DNA from: Betaproteobacteria bacterium
Lineage (GTDB): Bacteria > Pseudomonadota > Gammaproteobacteria > Burkholderiales > Casimicrobiaceae
Assembly (NCBI GenBank): GCA_013298455.1
Contig: JAAFHR010000007.1
Coordinates: forward strand, 1 to 22,139
Reading direction: 5' to 3'
Length of the DNA: 22,139 nucleotides
In this document: positions 13,424 through 20,561 of the stretch, in pieces
Layout of the letters: each line of letters starts with the position of its first letter
Numbering within the stretch: position 1 is the first letter of the stretch
Program-made: the position numbers and the translations under genes
Notes under the pieces: model-generated
What the model was told of the DNA's origin: nothing
What the model saw: only the letters and a program-made list of their open reading frames with translations
Databases searched by the model: none

Positions 13424-15727
13424 ATGACACGTTTCAAACCTAACGCGCTCGCCGCAGCGCTCAGCGCCCTGAGCGTGGCCGCGCCGCTGTTTGCGCAAAC
13501 GGGCGCGCCGCCAAGCCCCACGCCAACGGCTGAACCTGCACCCGCGCCAAGCGGAAACGATGCGCCTGTTCCGGCCCAACCTGCCGCTCCAAGCCGCGCT
13601 GATCGGGTGGCGCCCGTCGAGGTCACCGGGCGCAACACGGCCACCGATGAGCGCCGCAATTCAAGCGCTGCAAAGATCATCATCACGCGCGAGGATTTGG
13701 AGCAATACGGCGACAGCAATTTGGGCGAGGCGATGCGGCGCTTGCCGGGCGTCACAACGGGCGGTCGGCCAGGGCGGCCCGGCGCGCCGCAGATGCGCGG
13801 CATGGGCGGCGGCTTTACACAAATTTTGTTAGACGGTCAGCGTATTCCTCCGGGATTTTCGATAGAGCAAATTACGCCTGAGCAGGTGGATCGCATCGAA
13901 ATTCTGCGCGCTCCAACGGCGGAAACGGGCGCTCGTGCGATTGCCGGCACGATCAACATCATCCTTCGCGAACCGCTTCGGCAAACGAATAACGAGCTCA
14001 AAGCCGAGGTGCGGGAAGAGCGCGCAAAATACTCGCCCAACGCCTCCTGGACTCGAAACGGCACGATCAGCGAAACAGGCACGTTTAATGTCACCGCATC
14101 GGTCGGCGGCACCCATCAGCTCACCGACACCACGACCGACACCGTCTACGAAGATCAGCTCACCGGCGCGAAAATTCTGGAGCAGTTGGGCTTCACACAA
14201 AGCGACGAACGTCGCGAAAACTATTTCGTGAGTGGCCGAGCCAATTGGCGGCTGGGGGCGGGCGAGCAGTTTGGCGTTCAATCGTTTCTTGCGCACAACG
14301 TGGCGGATAACGCATCAACGGGCACGCTGGCGCAACCATTTCGAGCGGCAAGTGCGCCACCGCAGCCCTATGCCACACGTCAAGGCCAATTCAATGGCCG
14401 CTTTGATGTGGGGCGATTGAATCTCAATCTCAACAAGCGAATCGATGAGGCTACGCGATATGAGATTCGCGGCGGTTTGGGAAAGTTTTGGTCGAACACT
14501 GATTCAGTGAATCAACAATTCGCGCCCGATGGCACACGCTCATTGCTGCAAACGACTCGCGGCGATGTGCGGGACAACTCTTGGAATGTGAACGGCAAAC
14601 TCATCCGAAATTTCGGTGGTTCGAAACACGCCGTGACCGCTGGCTGGGAGATTGAAAGCACGCGGCGCGATGAGCAATCAATTACAAAACTCAACGGCGT
14701 TCAGCAGCTCGAAGAACTGGGCACGTCGTTTGATGTCGGCACGCGTCGTATCGCCGCCTATGTGCAAGACGAATGGGACATCAACCCGCAGTGGGCCGCC
14801 AATGCGGGTCTGCGCTACGAAACGATTCGCACGCAGAGCAGCACCGCACAAGACACCTATGTCAACACCAGCCGCGTGCTCACGCCATTGGCGCATCTGG
14901 TGTGGCGTTTCGCTGCGCCGTCGCGCGATCAAATGCGCTTGAGTTTGACGCAAAGCTATCGCGCGCCAACGGTACAACAGCTCACGGCACGGCCGCAGCT
15001 CAACACGCTCTATCCGCTGCCGGGTGCCAACACCGCTGTGAGCCCGGATCGCTCAGGCAATCCGAATTTGAAACCCGAGCGAGCCAACGGTGTGGATCTG
15101 GCGTTTGAGCGCTATTTCAAATCTGGCGGCGTGATGTCGGCGAATTTTTTCGTACGCGACATCAAGGATTTGATCCGCAATGTGACCGCACTTGAGGATG
15201 TTTCGTGGGCTGCTGCGGATCGCTACGTGGCTCGCCCGCAAAACATCGGTAAAGCGATCACTAAGGGGGTTGAGTTTGATGCGAAGTTTCAACTCCGTGA
15301 ACTGATCGACAATGCAGTACCGCTCAATGTGCGTTTCAACCTGAGTGTTTATGATTCGAAAGTTGCCTCGGTGATCGGCCCCTACAACCGCATTGATGGT
15401 CAAGCGCGGGCCTCGGGTAATTTCGGAGCAGACTACAAATTCCGATCGCTGCCGCTCTCAATGGGCGGTAACGTCGCTTGGACACCTGCTTACACCACGC
15501 AGCAAACCGATACGCAGTTGCAAAAAATTAGCACCAAGCGCGTGTTTGATGCGTTCGCACTCTGGACGATCAATTCAAGTACAAAGCTTCGACTGTCGGT
15601 GTCAAACATCGCGCCGATTGACGCGATCACTTCGAGCATCACGCTCGCCGACGGGCAACGGCAAACCGTGCTGAGCGATGGTCGAACCGATATGTCCGTT
15701 GCGCTCCGGCTAGAGATGCGCCTTTAA
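13424..15727 (+). CDS. TonB-dependent outer-membrane receptor
   Basis: A 767-residue ligand-gated outer-membrane transporter driven by TonB/ExbBD. The N-terminus has a signal peptide (hydrophobic ALAAALSALSVAAPLFA, likely cut after FA). A Pro/Ala-rich linker of about 35 residues follows, then VAPVEVTGRN at the plug entry. The plug domain, about residues 80-185, shows IITREDLEQYGDSNLGEAMRR, GVTTGGRPG, ILLDGQRIPPG, the IEILRAPTAETG motif and IAGTINIILREP. The rest is a 22-strand-type barrel with alternating aromatic and polar segments, for example YVQDEWDINPQWAANAGLRYE and NPNLKPERANGVDLAFERYF. The last residue is Leu rather than the common Phe (RLEMRL). No classical TonB box is obvious. AAGG lies nine bases upstream of the ATG. 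The ligand is unknown; siderophores or other scarce nutrients are possible. The next gene begins 15 bp downstream. Confidence 0.94.
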   Translation: MTRFKPNALAAALSALSVAAPLFAQTGAPPSPTPTAEPAPAPSGNDAPVPAQPAAPSRADRVAPVEVTGRNTATDERRNSSAAKIIITREDLEQYGDSNLGEAMRRLPGVTTGGRPGRPGAPQMRGMGGGFTQILLDGQRIPPGFSIEQITPEQVDRIEILRAPTAETGARAIAGTINIILREPLRQTNNELKAEVREERAKYSPNASWTRNGTISETGTFNVTASVGGTHQLTDTTTDTVYEDQLTGAKILEQLGFTQSDERRENYFVSGRANWRLGAGEQFGVQSFLAHNVADNASTGTLAQPFRAASAPPQPYATRQGQFNGRFDVGRLNLNLNKRIDEATRYEIRGGLGKFWSNTDSVNQQFAPDGTRSLLQTTRGDVRDNSWNVNGKLIRNFGGSKHAVTAGWEIESTRRDEQSITKLNGVQQLEELGTSFDVGTRRIAAYVQDEWDINPQWAANAGLRYETIRTQSSTAQDTYVNTSRVLTPLAHLVWRFAAPSRDQMRLSLTQSYRAPTVQQLTARPQLNTLYPLPGANTAVSPDRSGNPNLKPERANGVDLAFERYFKSGGVMSANFFVRDIKDLIRNVTALEDVSWAAADRYVARPQNIGKAITKGVEFDAKFQLRELIDNAVPLNVRFNLSVYDSKVASVIGPYNRIDGQARASGNFGADYKFRSLPLSMGGNVAWTPAYTTQQTDTQLQKISTKRVFDAFALWTINSSTKLRLSVSNIAPIDAITSSITLADGQRQTVLSDGRTDMSVALRLEMRL

Positions 15728-15742
15728 TGCACTGAGGCTCGA

Positions 15743-16420
15743 TTGAAGCAACTCCTCATCATCAATCCCAATACTACGGCGGCTGTAACGGATCGATTGC
15801 TGCAGGTTGCGTACACCGTTCAGCAAAACGAATTCGCGGAGCGTCACGCCACGTTACACGCGCTCACCGCGAGCTTTGGTGCGAGCTATATCTCTGACGA
15901 AGTGGGCTACGCCATCGCGGGCCACGCCACGCTCGACGCGTGGGATCGCGCCACGGCGCAATCGATCAAGCCCGACGCCGTGCTCATCGGCTGTTTTGGA
16001 GACCCGGGCTTATGGGCGCTCCGCGAACACTCAGGTGTACCAGTCACGGGGCTGGCGGAGGCGTCGTTCATCGAAGCTTCGAGGTACGGTTCGTTTGCTG
16101 TGGTCACGGGCGGCGCACGGTGGAAGGCGATGTTGGAGCGTTTGGCGATTGGCTTAGGCTTTGCGCCGCAGCTACAAACGATTCACACCATAGAGGCAAC
16201 AGGCGCACAGCTCGCCGCGGATCCCGAAGCGGCGGTCAAGTTGCTCGGCGACGCGTGCGAGTCGGTAGCGAAACACGCCACAGTGAACGCCATCATTTTG
16301 GGCGGCGCGGGGCTCGCGGGCTACGCGGCGAAAATTGCCAGCTCGACTTCGTTTGGCATTCCGCTAATCGATAGCGCCGACGCTGGAGCGCGGCAGTTGT
16401 TTCGGCTTGCTGAGCGCTAA
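15743..16420 (+). CDS. Asp/Glu/hydantoin racemase superfamily protein, second cysteine missing
   Basis: A 225-residue protein of the Asp/Glu racemase fold, closest in pattern to hydantoin and allantoin racemases. It starts with a TTG preceded by a TGAGG ribosome site at 15733-15737; the product begins MKQLLIINPNTT, the expected first strand. The first catalytic cysteine is Cys84 in VLIGCFGDPGL, followed by VPVTGLAEAS. The second half-site, normally LGCAG or LGCTG, reads ILGGAGLAG with Gly188 where cysteine is expected. Known two-base racemases of this fold need both cysteines; single-cysteine relatives include arylmalonate decarboxylase. The activity is therefore uncertain and simple racemisation is doubtful. 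The gene lies 15 bp after the TonB receptor and may be cotranscribed with it. A miniature element follows 22 bp after its stop. Confidence 0.88.
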   Translation: MKQLLIINPNTTAAVTDRLLQVAYTVQQNEFAERHATLHALTASFGASYISDEVGYAIAGHATLDAWDRATAQSIKPDAVLIGCFGDPGLWALREHSGVPVTGLAEASFIEASRYGSFAVVTGGARWKAMLERLAIGLGFAPQLQTIHTIEATGAQLAADPEAAVKLLGDACESVAKHATVNAIILGGAGLAGYAAKIASSTSFGIPLIDSADAGARQLFRLAER

Positions 16421-16442
16421 CGTCCTTGGGATCGCTAGTTAA

Positions 16443-16603
16443 GGAGACACTGCAAAACCCCCGCGCGCGTTGCATCCTCGGAATCGGGCGGCTCGAAAAC
16501 GCAAAATTCTTCGCCGTAGCCCCAGCTACGACTCAGAAATTTTGCATTTCCGATCCATCCCGATCCGAGGCGCACCGCATCACGGGGGTTTTGCAGTGTC
16601 TCC
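16443..16603. mobile_element. Miniature inverted-repeat element (MITE-like), flanked by TTAA
   Basis: A 161-bp element with perfect terminal inverted repeats GGAGACACTGCAAAACCCCC (21 bp inside the flanks) at 16443 and ending at 16603. It is bordered on both sides by TTAA (16439-16442 and 16604-16607), consistent with a 4-bp target duplication. The interior is partly palindromic too (GCAAAATTCTT against AGAAATTTTGC, ATCCTCGGA against TCCGAT). No ORF is credible in it. The termini resemble those of the element at 20011-20184, and the IS5-family pattern GGAGAC..TGCA known to me, so a non-autonomous IS5-like origin is inferred. The right TTAA supplies the stop codon of the SDR gene. Confidence 0.7.
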
Positions 16604-17347
16604 TTAAACGCAGCGCCCGCCATCGACTTCTAAGCACGCCCCCGTGATGAACTCCGCTTCATCGCTTGCTAGAAACAGCGCGGCGTTAGCGATGTCGAGT
16701 GGTGTCGATAGGCGACCCATCGGAATGCTCGCTTTAAACAGCGCACGTTTCTCGGGTGTGTCCTCGCCCATAAACGTTGCGAGCAACGGCGTTTCTCCAG
16801 CGACGGGATTGATGCAGTTGACGCGGATATTGTCTTTCGCAAGCTCAACCGCCATTGATTTGCTGGTGAGGATCACTGCGCCTTTGCTGCCGTTGTACCA
16901 AGTCAGTCCGGGGCGCGGGCGCACGCCCGCCGTGGATGCGATTTGCACAAACGCGCCGCCGCCTTGCGCACGAAAGATCGGCACGCAGTGCATGGCGGAA
17001 AGATAAATCGACTTCACGTTTACAGCGTACACGCGATCAAACTCGGCCTCATCGACATCGAGCATCGGCTGATTTTTGTGCGACACGCCCGCGTTGTTAA
17101 CCACGACATCAATGCGCTCAAACGCGTTGATCGTGGCCGCTGTGATGGCCGCCCAATCGGCTGCTTTTGACACATCGGCGCGGAGCCACTGCGAGCCGGG
17201 CACTTTGGCTGAAACAGCGGCTGCCGCATCGCCTTGCACATCCACGATCATCAATCGCGCGCCCTCGGCGGCGAAGCGCTCGACGATACCGAGGCCAAAG
17301 CCCTGTGCGCCGCCAGTGATGATGATCGATTTGTTGAGGAGTCGCAT
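16604..17347 (-). CDS. SDR-family NAD(P)-dependent dehydrogenase
   Basis: A classical short-chain dehydrogenase/reductase of 247 residues, predicted to interconvert an alcohol and a ketone in the cytoplasm. The cofactor loop is T11-G-G-A-Q-G16-F-G18, with Asp36 at the end of the second strand favouring NAD over NADP. NNAG is at 84-87, and the catalytic set is Asn110, Ser138, Tyr151 and Lys155 (YNGSK). The C-terminus LEVDGGRCV is normal for the family (VDGGRCI in relatives), so the protein is full-length even though its TAA lies in the TTAA border of the adjacent miniature element. An AAAGG ribosome site sits eight bases before the ATG, and a 15-bp palindrome lies 35-49 bp upstream. The substrate is unknown. 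Confidence 0.94.
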   Translation of the reverse strand: MRLLNKSIIITGGAQGFGLGIVERFAAEGARLMIVDVQGDAAAAVSAKVPGSQWLRADVSKAADWAAITAATINAFERIDVVVNNAGVSHKNQPMLDVDEAEFDRVYAVNVKSIYLSAMHCVPIFRAQGGGAFVQIASTAGVRPRPGLTWYNGSKGAVILTSKSMAVELAKDNIRVNCINPVAGETPLLATFMGEDTPEKRALFKASIPMGRLSTPLDIANAALFLASDEAEFITGACLEVDGGRCV

Positions 17348-17381
17348 GGGTGTTGCCTTTGGGCGCGTCTATGAGGTTCGC

Positions 17382-17396
17382 TTCCGATTATCGGAA
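17382..17396. promoter_or_regulatory. 15-bp perfect palindrome upstream of the SDR gene, candidate operator
   Basis: TTCCGAT-T-ATCGGAA is a perfect 7-1-7 palindrome 35-49 bp upstream of the SDR start codon. On the minus strand it contains GATAAT, a good -10 box. A repressor bound here would cover the promoter. The binding protein is unknown. Confidence 0.4.
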
Positions 17397-17457
17397 AAGC
17401 GGGATCGGATGAGATCGAATGGGTTCGGAATTGGTGCAGGCGCGCTTTAAAGCGTAG

Positions 17458-18552
17458 CTAGTCTGCGTGCACCTGTCGTGACAGAAATCGCCAGAGCAGG
17501 GCGCTGACATTGGGGCCCCGCGCATCGTTGAAATCGAGCGTTGCGTCACCGCCGCTCCAGGCGTGAGCGAGTCCGGAAACGCGCAGACTTCGGGCAACGA
17601 TGCGGCCGTGTCGCAGCAGGTCGGTTTGCGTGTAGCCGCGACTGCTCTCCGTGGCGGCAACCGTTTTGTCGACGCGAGTGAGCGCCGTTTTTTCTGCTGC
17701 CGTTGCGCCGTCGGGCGCGCCTTCCCACAGCGCCTCCCAGAGCCGCATCGATGCGGTGGCGTTTCGCTCATGCACTCGGCTGTCGGCATCGCCGTGAATC
17801 ACCATGAGCGGCGGCGGAAAATCGGCTTGAATTTCCCAGTAGGCCTCGCTGAGTGCAGCTGCATCGAGCCGTGCGCCGTTTTTCATGGCGAGTACGGCGC
17901 TCGATGCCGAGGGATTGGCGAGCGGCGGCAGTCCAGAATGCATCGCTACGCCGGCGATCAGATCCGGGTGGTGATAACCGATTAGCCCAGCGAGCGCGGC
18001 GCCTGATGACATGCCGGCGACATACACCCGATGGCGATCAATGGAAGTGAGTTTTTTCGCAGCGACGATCATCTCCAATACGATCGCACACTCACCTTGG
18101 CCAGCAGCCGTATTGGGTTCGAACCAATTCCAGCAGCGACGAAAGTTCGCGAAGCTCGATTGTTCGGCGTAGAGCACAGCAAAGCCCTCGCTATCCGCAA
18201 TCTCGTTCATCCGGGTGCCGCGTGCAAACTCGTCAGCGTTTTGTTTGCAGCCGTGAATCATCACCAAAAGCGGCATCGGAGCGGCATCGCGGCCGCTTGG
18301 GTGTGCGGGTACGTAGAGCGAAAAATTTCGTTCGGCGGGCAACATCAACCATGGCGAAGTTGAGCCAAGATCGCTTCGCGCGCTACCTAAGAAAAGTTTG
18401 GCTGCGGTACTCTCTGAGACTCGCACGGCGACCGTAAGTGGCTCAGGCGGCTGCGCAGCGGGGGCTTTTCGAGCAAGCAGCGCGCTTAATCGCAAGCGAA
18501 ATCGACGGAGTCGATCAAGTTTCGCAGCGTCTAGTTTTTTGTCTTCTTTCAT
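17458..18552 (-). CDS. PHB depolymerase family esterase (LpqC-like alpha/beta hydrolase)
   Basis: A 364-residue alpha/beta hydrolase of the polyhydroxybutyrate depolymerase/feruloyl esterase group. FSLYVPAHP is followed by the oxyanion-hole strand PLLVMIHGCKQNADEFARGTRMNEIAD. The nucleophile is Ser182 in G-M-S-S-G (residues 180-184). The probable acid is Asp in VIHGDADSRV, and the probable histidine is in SGLAHAWSGGDATLDFND. WNWFEPNTAAGQGECAIV is also typical of this family. There is no signal peptide; the N-terminus is charged (MKEDKKLDAAKLDRLRRFRLRL), so the protein is probably intracellular and may act on stored polyester, oligomers or another ester. No polymer-binding domain is present. 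It is divergent from guaD across 115 bp. No ribosome site is evident. The 110 bp downstream hold the palindrome at 17382 and nothing else I can identify. Confidence 0.9.
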   Translation of the reverse strand: MKEDKKLDAAKLDRLRRFRLRLSALLARKAPAAQPPEPLTVAVRVSESTAAKLFLGSARSDLGSTSPWLMLPAERNFSLYVPAHPSGRDAAPMPLLVMIHGCKQNADEFARGTRMNEIADSEGFAVLYAEQSSFANFRRCWNWFEPNTAAGQGECAIVLEMIVAAKKLTSIDRHRVYVAGMSSGAALAGLIGYHHPDLIAGVAMHSGLPPLANPSASSAVLAMKNGARLDAAALSEAYWEIQADFPPPLMVIHGDADSRVHERNATASMRLWEALWEGAPDGATAAEKTALTRVDKTVAATESSRGYTQTDLLRHGRIVARSLRVSGLAHAWSGGDATLDFNDARGPNVSALLWRFLSRQVHAD

Positions 18553-18629
18553 AGGGCGTACACACCTTCGAGCGAAGCCTGACTGCGTTCACGATTCGTG
18601 CCAGCGCGCACGCTCGCCATAACGGAGCA

Positions 18630-18659
18630 TTGACGATCAGGAGCGCCTACAGATATAAC
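18630..18659 (+). promoter_or_regulatory. Sigma-70-type promoter for guaD
   Basis: TTGACG at 18630-18635 and TATAAC at 18654-18659 each match consensus at five of six positions and are 18 bp apart. Transcription would begin at about 18665-18668, on or within three bases of the guaD ATG at 18668, so the mRNA would have little or no leader. The promoter lies between the divergent esterase and guaD genes. Confidence 0.6.
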
Positions 18660-18667
18660 ATTTTGAG

Positions 18668-19969
18668 ATGACCACACACGCGCTTCGAGCTTCCATACTG
18701 CATTGCACCCGCGACCCAGGCCTTGCGGGCGACACGTCTGCGGTGGAGTATCTGCGAGACGCCGTGGTGGTGATTGAAGCGGGTTTGATCGCTGCCGTTG
18801 CGCCAGCAGATGCGCTGCTGCCAACGCTAGGCGCTGATGTACAAATCGAAGATCATCGCGGAAAATTGCTACTGCCGGGATTCATCGATACCCACGTTCA
18901 CTACCCGCAAGTTGACGTGATCGCGAGCTACGGCGCGCAGCTTTTGGACTGGCTCAACACCTACACCTTTCCTGCTGAAACCCGGTTTGCAGAGCGCGCT
19001 CATGCTGATGCGGCGGCGTCGTTTTTCCTAGATCGATTGTTGGAAAACGGCACCACAACCGCGAGTGTGTTTTGCACCGTTCATCCCGAATCGGTTAACG
19101 CGTTTTTTACTGAGAGCGAACGGCGCAATCTGCGAATGATCGCTGGAAAGTGTTTGATGGATCGACACGCGCCCGATGGCCTTCGGGACAGCGCCATTAC
19201 CGGCATCGCTGAGAGCCGTGATTTGATTGAGCGCTGGCACGGTCACGCTCGTTCGCTCTATGCGATCACGCCGCGCTTCGCCGCCACTTCAACGAGCGAG
19301 CAGCTTCGCGCGATGGGCGAGCTGGCGGGCGCGTTTCCGAGCACCTACGTTCAATCGCACGTTGCGGAAAACAAGGCGGAGATCGCTTGGGTCGCCGAAC
19401 TTTTCCCTGAGTTTCGCAGCTACTTGGATGTGTACGATCAATTCGGTTTGCTACGGGATCGCTCAATCTACGCGCACTGCATTTATCTTGATGATGCTGA
19501 TCGAAACCGCATCACAGCGAGCGGTGCAACGCCTTCGTTTTGCCCCACATCAAACTTGTTTATCGGCAGCGGCCTCTACAACCTGCAGCAAGCCCTGAGT
19601 GCCGGAAACCGAGTGTCAATCGGCTCAGATGTGGGCGGCGGCACGAGCTATTCGATGCTTCAAACGCTCGCTGAGGCGTACAAAATTCAGCAGCTACAAG
19701 GCGTGTCGCTGTCACCGGCCTATGCGCTCTATTTGGCGACTTTGGGCGGCGCTCGTGCGCTCTCGTTGGATGACAAACTGGGCTCAGTCGTCGTAGGTAA
19801 AGAGGCCGATTTGGTGCTTCTTGATCCGCTGGCCACACCACTTTTGGCCCGACGCACATCGCTTCGAGACGATCCGCTCGACACGTTTTTCGCGCTGATG
19901 ACGCTCGGCGATGATCGTGCCGTTGCAGCGACCTACGCGGCGGGGCAGTGCGTGCATCGACGCCGCTAA
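18668..19969 (+). CDS. guaD: Guanine deaminase
   Basis: A zinc amidohydrolase that converts guanine to xanthine and ammonia in purine salvage or breakdown. The 433-residue length is normal. The metal motif PGFIDTHVHYPQ holds His76 and His78. Family-specific stretches follow: LDWLNTYTFPAETRF, NGTTTASVFCTVHPESV, ITPRFAATST, SHVAEN with the next metal His, YAHCIYLDD, and the metal Asp in IGSDVGGGTSYSM. The tail ADLVLLDP fits the composite beta domain. Together these make guanine deaminase much more likely than another amidohydrolase. The ATG at 18668 is almost on the predicted transcription start, so translation may be leaderless. The neighbouring TonB receptor and racemase-like gene could belong to the same nitrogen metabolism, but no xanthine dehydrogenase or uricase gene is in the window. 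Confidence 0.96.
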   Translation: MTTHALRASILHCTRDPGLAGDTSAVEYLRDAVVVIEAGLIAAVAPADALLPTLGADVQIEDHRGKLLLPGFIDTHVHYPQVDVIASYGAQLLDWLNTYTFPAETRFAERAHADAAASFFLDRLLENGTTTASVFCTVHPESVNAFFTESERRNLRMIAGKCLMDRHAPDGLRDSAITGIAESRDLIERWHGHARSLYAITPRFAATSTSEQLRAMGELAGAFPSTYVQSHVAENKAEIAWVAELFPEFRSYLDVYDQFGLLRDRSIYAHCIYLDDADRNRITASGATPSFCPTSNLFIGSGLYNLQQALSAGNRVSIGSDVGGGTSYSMLQTLAEAYKIQQLQGVSLSPAYALYLATLGGARALSLDDKLGSVVVGKEADLVLLDPLATPLLARRTSLRDDPLDTFFALMTLGDDRAVAATYAAGQCVHRRR

Positions 19970-20010
19970 ATGCGCGCAGCTTGGTTCTTTGAACAAGTCT
20001 TCGTCTAGCG

Positions 20011-20184
20011 GAGACCTCTGCACAACTGCCAACTGAGCGCGCATCCCCCCAGACTCGTCATTCCCGCGCAGGCGGGAATCTATGGTGAGTTGAGCAAAAT
20101 CAATCACTTGGAAGATGACTCTTCAGCGACCATGGATTCCCGCCTTCGCGGGAATGACGGATAAGGTAGTTGTGCAGAGGTCTC
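20011..20184. mobile_element. Miniature inverted-repeat element (MITE-like), IS5-like ends, 5-bp target duplication
   Basis: A 174-bp element with 20-bp terminal inverted repeats matching at 19 of 20 positions (20011-20030 and 20165-20184, beginning GAGACCTCTGCACAACT). It is flanked by TAGCG on both sides (20006-20010 and 20185-20189), a likely target duplication. It has no ORF. The ends recall IS5-family and neisserial IS1106-type termini (GAGACCTTTGCA, from memory) and resemble those of the element at 16443-16603. Nested inside is a pair of ATTCCC...GGGAAT palindromes. It starts 41 bp after the guaD stop. Confidence 0.75.
20056..20159. repeat. Paired ATTCCC-GGGAAT palindromes nested in the miniature element
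   Basis: The arms 20056-20086 and 20129-20159 are complementary at 29 of 31 positions. Each contains a 20-bp palindrome of the ATTCCC-N8-GGGAAT type (20060-20079 and 20136-20155), like the dRS3 repeat of neisseriae and similar repeats in many proteobacteria. The spacer is 42 bp. Such sequences are known phage or element integration targets in Neisseria; here the relation is by pattern only. Confidence 0.8.
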
Positions 20185-20294
20185 TAGCGTAGGCAGCTTA
20201 CCGGCGTAAAGCATTACAAATAATGGCTTTCAAAGCCATATGCGTGGCTTTCGACAAACGACTTTTTTGACCACTAACCCAACTCAGATAAGGC

Positions 20295-20398
20295 GTTGTC
20301 ATCCTGAGCAGAGCGACGGATCAGCAACGCACCCAACGCGTTTCCTACGGCCAGATTTGTTTGCCACCTGATGTTTCGCGCCGCTCAACATGACAACG
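20295..20398. repeat. Two-armed dispersed inverted repeat, copy 4 of 4 (hybrid arms)
   Basis: The left arm 20295-20324 is of the GTTGTCATCCTGAGC type. The right arm 20366-20398 is the complement of the GTTGTCATGTTGAGCGG type ending AACATCAGGT. This is the mirror order of copy 3 at 12778-12879. The stretch between the miniature element and this repeat (20190-20294) holds an 8-1-8 palindrome, ATGGCTTT-C-AAAGCCAT at 20223-20239, and no supported gene. Confidence 0.78.
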
Positions 20399-20434
20399 CG
20401 CGACGTCGATCTCAGTTCTGAGCCAATGTGACAA

Positions 20435-20504
20435 CCAGGAACATTCATGTTTTCGCTCGCCCCAATGTAGATTGGGCTGAGTCGGCTAAGTTGGGATGTT
20501 CTGG
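20435..20504 (+). other. Structured non-coding stretch (nested hairpins)
   Basis: CCAGGAACAT (20435-20444) pairs with ATGTTCTGG (20496-20504) with one bulged base. Inside it CCCAAT (20461-20466) and ATTGGG (20471-20476) close a four-base GTAG loop. This gives a stem with an inner hairpin of about 70 nt. A 63-residue frame runs through here but looks non-coding. Together with the terminator downstream this suggests that the region is transcribed. I do not recognise an RNA family. Confidence 0.3.
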
Positions 20505-20561
20505 CGTGTCTTCCGGCGGTTCCATTTCTGACACTTTTTCGCGGCTACCTATTAGTTTTGA

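Noticed and set aside
20223..20267. guaD terminator at the ATGGCTTT-C-AAAGCCAT hairpin
   Set aside because: The T-run at 20262-20267 is more than 20 bases after the stem, so it does not fit an intrinsic terminator.
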